10,270 nt of DNA from Bacteroidota bacterium. GTDB taxonomy: Bacteria; Bacteroidota; Bacteroidia; Bacteroidales; VadinHA17. Positions 1 through 7,900 of the stretch are shown here, piece after piece. The translations under genes were made by a program, and so were the position numbers. How positions within the stretch are numbered: position 1 is the stretch's first letter; each line of letters opens with the position of its first letter. Below the pieces are notes generated by a model. The model was not told the origin of the DNA. It worked only from the letters and a program-made list of their open reading frames with translations, and searched no databases. The stretch is from positions 1 to 10,270 of the forward strand of contig VGGM01000024.1 in the NCBI GenBank assembly GCA_016868515.1, written 5' to 3'.

Positions 1-1300
1 GAATCGGCTCGGTATTCGATGCTCTTACCTGCACCCATCCCTCAGAAGTCTCTACCTTTATACCGTCGCGGTCATCTATACTGCAACCGGGGAAAGCGCT
101 CCTTACGCTATTGAAAATCACCTCAAGGCTCTGACCGGGAGCGATTTCGATCCTGCTCTTCAGTATATGATACTCAGGGTATATGGCACGCAACTCCGAG
201 CATTTCTTTCCGCTGGTGGCAAGATGTGTGAGGAATATGGCGATACCTGCCACTGCATCCCTGCCGTAGTGAAGATCAGGTACTATTACACCGCCGTTTC
301 CCTCGCCGCCGATAACAGCCTTCCGTCGTTTCATCTCTTCGACAACATTAACCTCACCTACAGGCGACGAATAGTATTCACATCCATGCCTGGCAGCAAC
401 ATCGCGCAATGCCATTGATGATGACATATTTGAAACTGCACTCCCTCTCTTTCGGGAAAGAATATAGTCGGCAACCGAAACCAGGGTATACTCCTCACCG
501 AAAACCACCCCGTTTTCACATACCAGCGCAAGCCTGTCCACATCAGGATCGACAACAACACCGATATCGGCAGCTTCACTCAACACCATGCTGCAGAGGT
601 CAGTGAGATTCTCAGGAAGGGGTTCGGGGTTATGGGGGAACCGGCCTGTAGGCTCTCCATAGATGGTTATAATGCGTTTCACACCAAGCCTCTCAAGTAG
701 CCGGGGAACTATTATGCCCCCGACTGAATTAACACAGTCGGCAACAACAGTTAAGCCTGCCCGTTTAATGGCTTCCGTGCTGACCCAGGGTGATGACAGC
801 ACAAGATCAATATGTCTGTCATTCCAGGTATCATCGGTTGTCACCTTACCCAGCTCGTCAACGGCGCAGTAGTCATATTGGCCCGACGAAGCAATTGATA
901 ACAGCTCTTCGCCATCGGAAGATGAAAGGAATTCGCCCTTCTCATTAAGCAGTTTAAGAGCATTCCAATGGTAAGGGTTATGGCTGGCCGTTATAATAAT
1001 GCCGCCGTCAGCGTTCAGACCGGTAACAGCAACTTCAACTGTTGGCGTGGAGGCAAGCCCGAGATCAGTAACATCAATGCCTGACGAAACCAGTGATGAA
1101 ATAACCAGGTCAGCTACCACAGGGCCTGAGATTCTCGCATCGCGGCCTGTGACAACTCTTGGTTTGCCTTTCAGGCTTCTTTTCCTGATCCAGACTGCAT
1201 AGGCCGACGCAAACCGGACAACATCAACTGGTGTAAGACCTTCCCCCGGATGGCCACCTATGGTCCCCCTGATACCTGAAATTGATGTAATGAGAGTCAT
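1..1300 (-). CDS. Phosphohexomutase, GlmM/phosphomannomutase family (3' end cut by window edge)
   Basis: Alpha-D-phosphohexomutase, which interconverts hexose 6- and 1-phosphates. The likely substrate is glucosamine or mannose phosphate, feeding cell-wall or glycan precursors in the cytoplasm. The ATG is at 1298-1300, and 433 codons are visible against a family length of about 445-465, so only the C-terminal tail is missing. All four signature loops are present: TASHNP with the phosphoserine at residue 106, the Mg-binding DPDVDR at 251-256, the sugar-recognition loop GEGNGG at 332-337, and the phosphate-binding RASNTEP at 426-432. GRDARISG (52-59) is the usual N-terminal motif. The GEGNGG loop resembles the archaeal-type GlmM/phosphomannomutase branch rather than E. 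coli GlmM, so the exact substrate is left open. It is transcribed divergently from rluB. The family call is firm; the substrate is inference. Confidence 0.95.
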   Translation of the reverse strand, partial: MTLITSISGIRGTIGGHPGEGLTPVDVVRFASAYAVWIRKRSLKGKPRVVTGRDARISGPVVADLVISSLVSSGIDVTDLGLASTPTVEVAVTGLNADGGIIITASHNPYHWNALKLLNEKGEFLSSSDGEELLSIASSGQYDYCAVDELGKVTTDDTWNDRHIDLVLSSPWVSTEAIKRAGLTVVADCVNSVGGIIVPRLLERLGVKRIITIYGEPTGRFPHNPEPLPENLTDLCSMVLSEAADIGVVVDPDVDRLALVCENGVVFGEEYTLVSVADYILSRKRGSAVSNMSSSMALRDVAARHGCEYYSSPVGEVNVVEEMKRRKAVIGGEGNGGVIVPDLHYGRDAVAGIAIFLTHLATSGKKCSELRAIYPEYHILKSRIEIAPGQSLEVIFNSVRSAFPGCSIDDRDGIKVETSEGWVQVRASNTEPI

Positions 1301-1321
1301 AATACCTGTATTTAAGAGAGG

Positions 1322-1351
1322 CAAAGTTGCAAAAAAAAAGGCATTTCAATA
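1322..1351 (-). promoter_or_regulatory. Possible promoter for the phosphohexomutase
   Basis: On the minus strand, CAACTTTG (1329 down to 1322) matches the Bacteroidota -7 consensus TAnnTTTG except for the first base. An ATTG lies at 1351-1348, 18 nt further upstream, as a possible -33 element. The spacing would put the transcript start near 1315 and give a leader of about 15 nt before the ATG at 1300. This is motif matching by eye only. Confidence 0.35.
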
Positions 1352-1376
1352 TTCTCATCAATTAGTTGTACCTTTG
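1344..1376 (+). promoter_or_regulatory. Bacteroidota-type promoter for the rluB-era-der operon
   Basis: TACCTTTG at 1369-1376 is a perfect match to the Bacteroidota sigma-ABfr -7 element TAnnTTTG. TTTC at 1344-1347, 21 nt upstream, is a degenerate form of the -33 TTTG element. Transcription would start around 1380-1383, about 20 nt before the rluB ATG at 1404. There is no Shine-Dalgarno sequence in that leader, which is normal for the phylum. Confidence 0.65.
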
Positions 1377-1382
1377 TGAACT

Positions 1383-1399
1383 GATTATTTTCAATAATC
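1383..1399 (+). other. Short inverted repeat in the rluB leader
   Basis: GATTATT (1383-1389) and AATAATC (1393-1399) are exact reverse complements around the 3-nt spacer TTC. A hairpin here would begin almost at the predicted transcript start and end 4 nt before the rluB start codon. It is AT-rich, so the RNA hairpin would be weak. The repeat itself is certain; any role is unknown. Confidence 0.4.
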
Positions 1400-1403
1400 C
1401 AGA

Positions 1404-2189
1404 ATGCCTGCTAAACAACGAATAAAAGGAAAAGGACCTGCCCCCGGGAGCAGAAAGGACAACGGTGCGGGAGAAGAAATCAGGCTTAACCGTTACATTG
1501 CTCTTAGCGGAGTCTGCTCAAGAAGGGAGGCCGATGACCTGATTCTCAGGGGTGAAATTGAGGTAAACGGCAGGGTTGTAAGGGAACTGGGGACAAAAGT
1601 CAGGAAATCAGATGATATCAGGCATAAAGGGAAACGTCTCAGCGCTGAATCGATGGTCTATGTCCTTCTGAATAAACCAAAAGGGTACGTAACAACTGTA
1701 TCTGACCCGCACGCAGAGATAACCGTAATGGACCTGGTGAAGGATGCATGCAGCGAGAGGATCTACCCGGTAGGCAGACTCGACAAGGCAACCACCGGGG
1801 TACTGTTGCTGACAAACGACGGAGAACTTGCCGGAAAGCTTACCCACCCGAAATATTTGAGGAAAAAGATATATCATGTGTGGCTCGACAGGGAGGTCAC
1901 AAGGAATGACATGTTGAAACTTACCGAAGGCATCGAAATTGAGGGGGAAAAGATTTCCGCCGATACCGTGGCCTACCCCGACCCGGAGGACAAAACACAG
2001 ACAGGCGTTGAACTGCATTCAGGCCAGAACAGGGTTGTCCGTAGAATGTTTGAGTCCCTCGGCTACAAGGTAAAGAAACTCGACCGGGTCTATTTTGCAG
2101 GTCTGACAAAAAAGAATCTCCCGCGTGGAAAATGGAGATTCCTCACCCCGCATGAAGTAATAATGCTTAAGAGAGGGCTTTCAAGGTGA
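1404..2189 (+). CDS. rluB: RluB/RsuA-family rRNA pseudouridine synthase
   Basis: Isomerises a uridine of rRNA to pseudouridine. By family resemblance the target is the 23S rRNA peptidyl-transferase region modified by RluB. After a basic tail of about 25 residues comes an S4 RNA-binding domain (about 26-75, with LNRYIALSGVCSRREADDLI). The RsuA/RluB catalytic domain follows, with GRLDKATTGVLLLTNDG at 124-140 and catalytic Asp127. The C-terminal motif GQNRVVRRMF (207-216) is the family's substrate-side loop. At 261 residues it has the usual core length but lacks the long repetitive N-terminal extension of some Bacteroidota homologues. It is first in the operon, with its own promoter at 1369-1376. 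Its TGA stop overlaps the era start as GTGA, suggesting translational coupling. RluE/RluF or RsuA specificity cannot be fully excluded. Confidence 0.92.
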   Translation: MPAKQRIKGKGPAPGSRKDNGAGEEIRLNRYIALSGVCSRREADDLILRGEIEVNGRVVRELGTKVRKSDDIRHKGKRLSAESMVYVLLNKPKGYVTTVSDPHAEITVMDLVKDACSERIYPVGRLDKATTGVLLLTNDGELAGKLTHPKYLRKKIYHVWLDREVTRNDMLKLTEGIEIEGEKISADTVAYPDPEDKTQTGVELHSGQNRVVRRMFESLGYKVKKLDRVYFAGLTKKNLPRGKWRFLTPHEVIMLKRGLSR

Positions 2190-3073
2190 CCGGACCGGAA
2201 CATAAGGCAGGATTTGTAAATATTCTGGGGAACCCAAATGTCGGCAAATCGACTCTGATGAATAAGCTTATTGGCCAGAACCTCTCTATTATTACCTCCA
2301 AGGCCCAGACAACCAGGCACCGCATTCTGGGTATCCTTAACGGAGAAGGCTACCAGATTGTGTTCTCCGATACACCGGGAATACTTAAGCCAAGATATGT
2401 TCTGCAGGAATCAATGCTTAAGGCTGCTGCATCGGCACTCGAAGACGCTGATATGCTTCTGCTGGTAATCACTCCCGAGGATGACACACTCAGTGCTGAC
2501 GGTTTTTTTGAACGCATTGTTGAATGCAAGGCTCAGAAAATCATTGTAATAAATAAAATCGACCTGTCATCGCAGGATGCTCTTGAGCAGTTGGTGGCAA
2601 AATGGAATCAGCTATTGCCCGGAGCGCCCGTAGTACCTGTTTCAGCCAAACATGATTTCAATCTCTCAACCCTCCTGCGCCTGATAGTCAATAATCTGCC
2701 GGCAGGTGAACCCTACTTCCCTGAAGACCAGCTGTCAGACCGCTTCGAAAGATTTTTCGCGTCGGAAATAATAAGGGAAAAGATATTGTTAAACTACAGG
2801 AAGGAGATACCCTATTCTGTTGAGGTCGAGATAGAATCATACAATGAGTCGCCCGACCTCATAAGCATTTCCGCAATCATTCACGTCGAACGAACCTCGC
2901 AGAAAGGCATAGTCATAGGGCACCGCGGCGAGATGCTCAAGAAGACCGGCACTATGGCCAGGGCCGGACTGGAGGACTTCCTTGGCAGAAAGGTATTTCT
3001 GACACTGAGAGTGAGGGTTACTGAAGACTGGCGGCACAAGCAGAGAATGATGAAGCAGTTTGGCTACCAGTGA
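2186..3073 (+). CDS. era: GTPase Era
   Basis: Ras-like GTPase that binds the 3' end of 16S rRNA and acts late in 30S subunit assembly. The 295 residues match the usual length of about 300. The G domain has G1 GNPNVGKS (15-22), G2 in QTTRHRI (41-47), G3 DTPG (62-65), G4 NKID (123-126) and G5 SAK (153-155). The C-terminal KH RNA-binding domain carries the GxxG loop GHRG at 245-248. The start is the GTG at 2186, because it gives the standard Era N-terminus just ahead of KAGFVNILGNPNVGKS and because GTGA (2186-2189) overlaps the rluB stop, an arrangement typical of translational coupling. The gap to der is 16 nt. Confidence 0.97.
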   Translation: MTGPEHKAGFVNILGNPNVGKSTLMNKLIGQNLSIITSKAQTTRHRILGILNGEGYQIVFSDTPGILKPRYVLQESMLKAAASALEDADMLLLVITPEDDTLSADGFFERIVECKAQKIIVINKIDLSSQDALEQLVAKWNQLLPGAPVVPVSAKHDFNLSTLLRLIVNNLPAGEPYFPEDQLSDRFERFFASEIIREKILLNYRKEIPYSVEVEIESYNESPDLISISAIIHVERTSQKGIVIGHRGEMLKKTGTMARAGLEDFLGRKVFLTLRVRVTEDWRHKQRMMKQFGYQ

Positions 3074-3089
3074 ATTCTTAAAAATTTAA

Positions 3090-4394
3090 ATGAGCAGAAT
3101 TGTAGCAATAGTTGGAAGACCGAATGTCGGCAAGTCGACACTTTTCAACAGGTTCACCGAATCACGTGAAGCTATCGTTGACGAGGAGAGCGGTGTAACG
3201 CGAGACAGGAATTACGGACGTGCCGAATGGAACGGAATAGAGTTTTCCGTTATCGATACAGGCGGATATGTGGAGGATTCTGAAGACATTTTCGAAGAGG
3301 AGATTAACAGGCAGGTCAAACTTGCAATTGAAGAATCTGATGTTATCCTGTTCCTTACCGATGCCATTACCGGGATTCACGAGCTCGATACCTCAGTGGC
3401 TGAGATGCTGAGGAAATCAGGCAAAGAGGTTATACTGGTTGTAAACAAGACCGACAACAATGAAAGGCTGCTGGCAGCAACCGAGTTTTACACACTCGGG
3501 CTGGGTGAATACTTTGCCATAAGCTCTGCCAATGGTTCGGGAACCGGTGATTTGCTTGATGCCGTGGTCGCCAGAATGCCTGAAAAAGAGGATAAACCCG
3601 GGGAAAATTTACCGGTGATAGCCGTAGTAGGCAGGCCCAATGTGGGAAAATCTTCACTCATTAACTCGCTCCTCGGCGAAAGCCGCAATATTGTGACTCC
3701 GCTTGCCGGCACAACCAGAGACTCAATATATATAAGATACAATAAATACAATCACGACTTCCTCCTGATTGATACCGCCGGTTTACGGAAACGGACCAAA
3801 GTTACCGGGGATATTGAGTTTTATTCCATACTGAGGTCTGTTAGGTCTATCGAGAATTCCGATGTATCACTGCTTATGCTTGATGCCACCCGCGGGCTCG
3901 AATCACAGGACATGAATATCCTCTCCCTGATTATCCGGAACAACAAGGGATTGGTAGTCCTTGTCAACAAATGGGACCTTGTTGAGAAGGGATCGAATAC
4001 ATCGAGGGATTTTGAAAAGGAACTGAAACGAAAAACAGCTCCGTTCATTGACTACCCGGTTCTGTTTATATCGGCAACAGAGAAGCAGAGAATATTCAAC
4101 ATACTTGAGGTTATTTCCCGGGTAAACAATAACAGGACAAGGAAAATACCCACCTCTGTTCTGAATGAGACCATGCAGGAGATAATAGAGAAAAATCCTC
4201 CGCCCTCGCTAAAAGGCAAGTACGTTAAGATCAAATATATAACACAACTGCCGATACACTATCCGGTTTTTGCATTCTTCTGCAATCTGCCTCAGTATGT
4301 CAAAGATCCATACAAGAGGTACCTTGAGAATCAACTCAGGCAAAGGTTCGATTTTTCGGGTACTCCTCTGAAAATATATTTCAGGAAGAAATAA
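3090..4394 (+). CDS. der: Ribosome biogenesis GTPase Der (EngA)
   Basis: Double GTPase needed for 50S subunit maturation. The 434 residues match the usual length. G domain 1 has GRPNVGKS (9-16), GVTRDR (35-40), DTGG (56-59) and NKTD (119-122). G domain 2 has GRPNVGKS (181-188), GTTRDS (207-212), DTAG (228-231), NKWD (293-296) and SAT (328-330). A KH-like C-terminal domain follows (about 350-434, ending LKIYFRKK). All nucleotide-binding motifs are intact. The upstream 16-nt gap is AT-rich with no Shine-Dalgarno sequence, typical of Bacteroidota. Being downstream of rluB and era, it completes a ribosome-maturation cluster covering both subunits. Confidence 0.97.
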   Translation: MSRIVAIVGRPNVGKSTLFNRFTESREAIVDEESGVTRDRNYGRAEWNGIEFSVIDTGGYVEDSEDIFEEEINRQVKLAIEESDVILFLTDAITGIHELDTSVAEMLRKSGKEVILVVNKTDNNERLLAATEFYTLGLGEYFAISSANGSGTGDLLDAVVARMPEKEDKPGENLPVIAVVGRPNVGKSSLINSLLGESRNIVTPLAGTTRDSIYIRYNKYNHDFLLIDTAGLRKRTKVTGDIEFYSILRSVRSIENSDVSLLMLDATRGLESQDMNILSLIIRNNKGLVVLVNKWDLVEKGSNTSRDFEKELKRKTAPFIDYPVLFISATEKQRIFNILEVISRVNNNRTRKIPTSVLNETMQEIIEKNPPPSLKGKYVKIKYITQLPIHYPVFAFFCNLPQYVKDPYKRYLENQLRQRFDFSGTPLKIYFRKK

Positions 4395-4395
4395 T

Positions 4396-4422
4396 TCTAT
4401 AATCCATGCGTTGGTTTATAGA
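4396..4422 (+). other. Inverted repeat between der and the lipoprotein gene
   Basis: TCTATAA (4396-4402) pairs exactly with TTATAGA (4416-4422). Inside, after one T/T mismatch, CCA (4404-4406) pairs with TGG (4412-4414), leaving the 5-nt loop TGCGT (4407-4411). It begins 2 nt after the der stop and ends 15 nt before the lipoprotein ATG. No U-run follows, so it is not a standard intrinsic terminator. It could protect the der 3' end, attenuate read-through, or bind a factor; none of these is shown. Confidence 0.45.
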
Positions 4423-4437
4423 GTAAAGTTCACCGGT

Positions 4438-4971
4438 ATGAAAACAACAGAACCAGGATACTTCATATTGGCAACCCTCGCGGCAGCCTTTATGGTCACA
4501 GGTTGTATTGAGATTGAACAGTTGCCCCCGGAGCCGCGCATTGAATTCCGGAGCTTCACAATAAGTGACACCACCGATATTCTCGGCAATGAGGCTAAAG
4601 CCGGAAAGCTTACATTCTATTTTGAGGATGGCGACGGCGATATTGGTTTACGAGAAGGGTCGGCCTATGCAACTGAGAATTACAATATGTTTCTGACACT
4701 CTACCGTAAGAGTGGCGGTATAATGCTTCCCGCCGACGGGGACGACCCGCTCTATCCCACCCCCTACAGGATACCATACCTGGAGAGGCTGGGACAGAAC
4801 AAGATTCTGAAGGGAGAGATATCTGTTACCATCCTTTACCTTTTCTATAGTGAGTCTGATACTATAATGTATGATTTTTACATCCGCGACAGGGCGCAGC
4901 ACGAAAGTAATGTTGAATCGACATGTGTAATTGCGGTTGCGGCCAATGGCACCTGCACTGCCGGCAGTTGA
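4438..4971 (+). CDS. Small predicted lipoprotein, function unknown
   Basis: Exported protein of 177 residues that I cannot assign to a named function. The N-terminus has a hydrophobic stretch (about 8-20) ending in the lipobox VTGC, with the lipidated cysteine at residue 23, so a membrane anchor is expected. The mature part is polar and contains DGDGDIG at 64-70, an acidic loop of the sort that binds calcium and that recurs in uncharacterised Bacteroidota lipoproteins. Two acidic residues close behind the cysteine (CIEIEQ) could act as a lipoprotein export signal, but weakly. I chose the ATG at 4438; an in-frame TTG at 4411 would add nine residues ahead of the signal peptide and lies inside the hairpin. 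It sits 43 nt after der on the same strand, with no clear promoter of its own. Its stop directly abuts that of the convergent phosphatase gene. Confidence 0.8.
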   Translation: MKTTEPGYFILATLAAAFMVTGCIEIEQLPPEPRIEFRSFTISDTTDILGNEAKAGKLTFYFEDGDGDIGLREGSAYATENYNMFLTLYRKSGGIMLPADGDDPLYPTPYRIPYLERLGQNKILKGEISVTILYLFYSESDTIMYDFYIRDRAQHESNVESTCVIAVAANGTCTAGS

Positions 4972-4974
4972 TCA
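4957..4974. other. Adjacent palindromes at the convergent gene junction
   Basis: ACTGCCGGCAGT (4957-4968) is a perfect 12-bp palindrome and is followed at once by the 6-bp palindrome TGATCA (4969-4974). The second is made of the lipoprotein TGA stop (4969-4971) and the reverse complement of the phosphatase TGA stop (4972-4974). The pairing is certain from the sequence. A terminator role is doubtful because the stem would be 4 bp with no adjacent U-run. Confidence 0.5.
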
Positions 4975-7900
4975 GAACCTTATCCCCATGAAGAGGATGT
5001 CGTCAACCTGTTCATGGTCACCTTTCCAGTCGAAAAAGAAATTTGAAATATACTCCCGCTGCTCCTCCATCGTCATATTCGATATGTTTTCGATAAGCTT
5101 CTTCAGGCGGGCCACCTTCATTTTTCTTCCGTCCTCTCCTCCGAACTGGTCGGGGAACCCGTCGGAGAAAAGGTATATGGAGTCTCCTTCTGACAGATAA
5201 TACTCCTGGTCGTCAAAGAACTTTTCTGAGTACGCCGCTCCGCCTACTGAAGATCTGTTTCCCTTGATATAGATAGTTTCTCCTCCCATAATGAGGATGA
5301 CCGGTCTCATTGCAGAAGAGAGCCTCACCTGGCGGCTCTTAAGGTTGAACTCGCAAACCACCATATCCATACCGTCATTTGATACGCCTACATCAAGATT
5401 GCGGTTAAGGGTAGAGAAAATCTGCTTGTCAAGGGTTGACAGGATTTCCGATGGTCTGGTAATATTCTTCCTGGAAACTATGTCCTGCAGAAGGGTTGAA
5501 CCTATCATCGACATGAAGGCTCCCGGCACTCCGTGACCGGTTGAGTCGGCACAAACGAGAATGAATCTCTCTTCGTCAAACCGTTCAAACCAGTAAAAGT
5601 CGCCACTTACAATATCCCTTGGAAGGAAAATGATGAATGTATCATCAAATGTCTCTTTCAGTCTGGCGATGTCGGGAAGGATACTGGCCTGGATGCGCCT
5701 TGCATAGTTGATACTGTCGGTTATTTCGATGTTCTGCTGTTCTATTTCTTCCTTTTGTCTTACCACCTCCCTGGTTCTTTCACCCAGTTCATCCTCGAGA
5801 TGTTCCCTCATTTTCCGTTGCCTGGCGTCTCTTATTCTTATAATGGCTGCCACCAATGCGGCAATTCCTGAAACTAACAGGAGCACAAACCACCATGCCC
5901 TCCAGAACGGCCTTTTTACCACAATGGTAAAAACCGACTCCCTGAGAGCAGATAAGCCTGACTCATTAACCGACTCAATTGAGAATTTATAGACTCCGTC
6001 GGTAAGCCTGTATGTAACCTGACGCTGAGTGCCGGGGTCAGACCAGCCGATGTCATAGTTTCCAAGCTTTGTACGGTATCTTACAAGATCGGGGTTGCTC
6101 AGGCTGATACCGACATAATCGATCTTAACCACGTACCGGTTATAGGGAAGCTGAAGTTCAGGAGTGTATGGATAAACCTTATCGTTTACGGTTATTGATA
6201 CTATATTGTTGAGTGGGGGAATCACATCGCGCAGATCCTTCCTTCTGTCATACACCACCAGCCCGTTGGTGGTTCCAATAAACACCATCCCCTCGTCTGA
6301 CGAGGCTATTGCGTTGGGGTTGCAGTCTCCTCCACCGGCAAATGATGTTGAAAATACCGTAACATTACCTGTATTTGGATCGAACCTTGAGAAGCCTTTC
6401 TCATGCCCCACCCACAATCGTGAATCAGAATCAGCCAGTACGCTGTAACAGAAGTTCGAGAGAAGTCCGTCATTTGTATTGATGGCCCTTGCTGAGTCGC
6501 CACTGAAAAAGAACACTCCGTTACCAAGGGTTGCTATCCAGTAGCCTCCGTTACCGGCCTGGGTATAACCCTGCATTACATTTCTTATGCTTCCAGAAAT
6601 ATCGAGGTGCCCGGGAGTGATCCCTTCCTCAATATCGGCATAATAGATATTGAGTGCCTCTGTTGCAACAAGCTTGTTCCCGTCACGGTCAATATAAACC
6701 TGGTTAACATAGTTGTGAGGCAGCCTGTCGAGAGTTGAGAATTTCTTCAGAAGCTGGCCCGATCTGGAATTCAAAACCAGAACGCCGTTTCTTGTTGATA
6801 ACCATATATGATCGCCCTCGAGGGCGATTGAAGTTATGAAGTTCTCACCGGCATTCAGCGATCTGTAAAACTGCCTTACGGGTTCGGTCCCGTCTTTCAT
6901 GAAGAGGCCGGCCCCCGCCGTTCCAATCCATACTCTTCCGTCCTTCCCGGGGAAGTAAGCGGTGGCGGGCACCCTTGAGGTTGCCCCGGCAACTGATTCA
7001 AATCTCACAGAACGTCCCTCATTAAGGTCAAAAACATGATATCCTGCTGGAGTACCCGCCAGAATCCTGTCCTGTCCGGTTGAGAAAACTGACACAATAT
7101 TGTTCTCATCCCTGCCTGAGCCTGGTTGAAAAAACGTAAAAGCTTCCGATACAAGCTGGTTTAAGCCCATACCGTAAAGAGCCATCCATATATTTCCTTC
7201 ATTGTCCTGGAATACTGCCCTGGCATCGTCGCCCGAAAGACCTGTGTTCTGATTGAATGTTCTGATATTCAGTATATCCCTGCCTTCTGAACCGGGCAGA
7301 AGTTTCAAGATACCCGATCCGTATGTTGACAGCCACAAATTGGAATCGCTGTCGGTAAAGATCGACTGGATTCTAAGGTACCTCAGGTTCTCATCTTCAA
7401 AAACCGGCGAAGCCACATAACCCCCGGCAGCGCGTGTAACAAAAAATAGTCCGTTATCGCCGGTTCCTGTATAAAAACTGTCGTCCTGCCCGGCTTTTTC
7501 AATTGAGGTGATTCTTGTATATTCTATTCCGGTGGTTACCGATTCCTGAACTATTGTATCATCTTCCACTCTCATTACCAGCAGTTCATCACCCGACCCT
7601 GCCAGCAGTGTTTCATCGGAGGCGAAGCAGAATGAAAAAAGCAGCTGACGCTCTGGTACCTTAAGGTGGGTAACACTCTTCGGCCCGGTTGGCGCAACTT
7701 TGTAGAAACCAAGATTCTGTGAAAGAATATATATATCACCATCCGGGCCCTCCCTGATGTCATTTATCCTCTGGGTCAGCGTGTCAATCCCTTCCAGCAT
7801 AATAAGTCCGCTGCGCTCAACTGAGTAATGTACAGTCCCGTCACTGCCGCCAACCCACATAGTGCCCCTGCTGTCGCGGAAAATAACTGTGGCAAAACGC

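Noticed and set aside
167..872. Several plus-strand open frames of 65-83 codons in the first 900 bases
   Set aside because: This stretch is the phosphohexomutase on the minus strand, whose motifs run continuously through it, so the plus-strand frames are antisense shadows.
1331..1339. Run of nine A residues in the divergent intergenic region, considered as a terminator tail
   Set aside because: No GC-rich stem precedes it on either strand and the flanking genes diverge from this region, so a terminator is not expected; it is more likely AT-rich promoter spacer.
1608..2018. Minus-strand open frame of 136 codons inside rluB
   Set aside because: It is antisense to the conserved catalytic part of a pseudouridine synthase, and its translation shows no recognisable motif.
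4411..4437. In-frame TTG at 4411 as start of the lipoprotein
   Set aside because: It would put nine extra residues before the signal peptide and fall within the hairpin; the ATG at 4438 gives a standard lipoprotein signal with cysteine 23.
4957..4968. ACTGCCGGCAGT palindrome considered as a bidirectional intrinsic terminator
   Set aside because: With a realistic loop the stem is only 4 bp and no U-run follows on either strand. It is kept only as a palindrome of unknown role.
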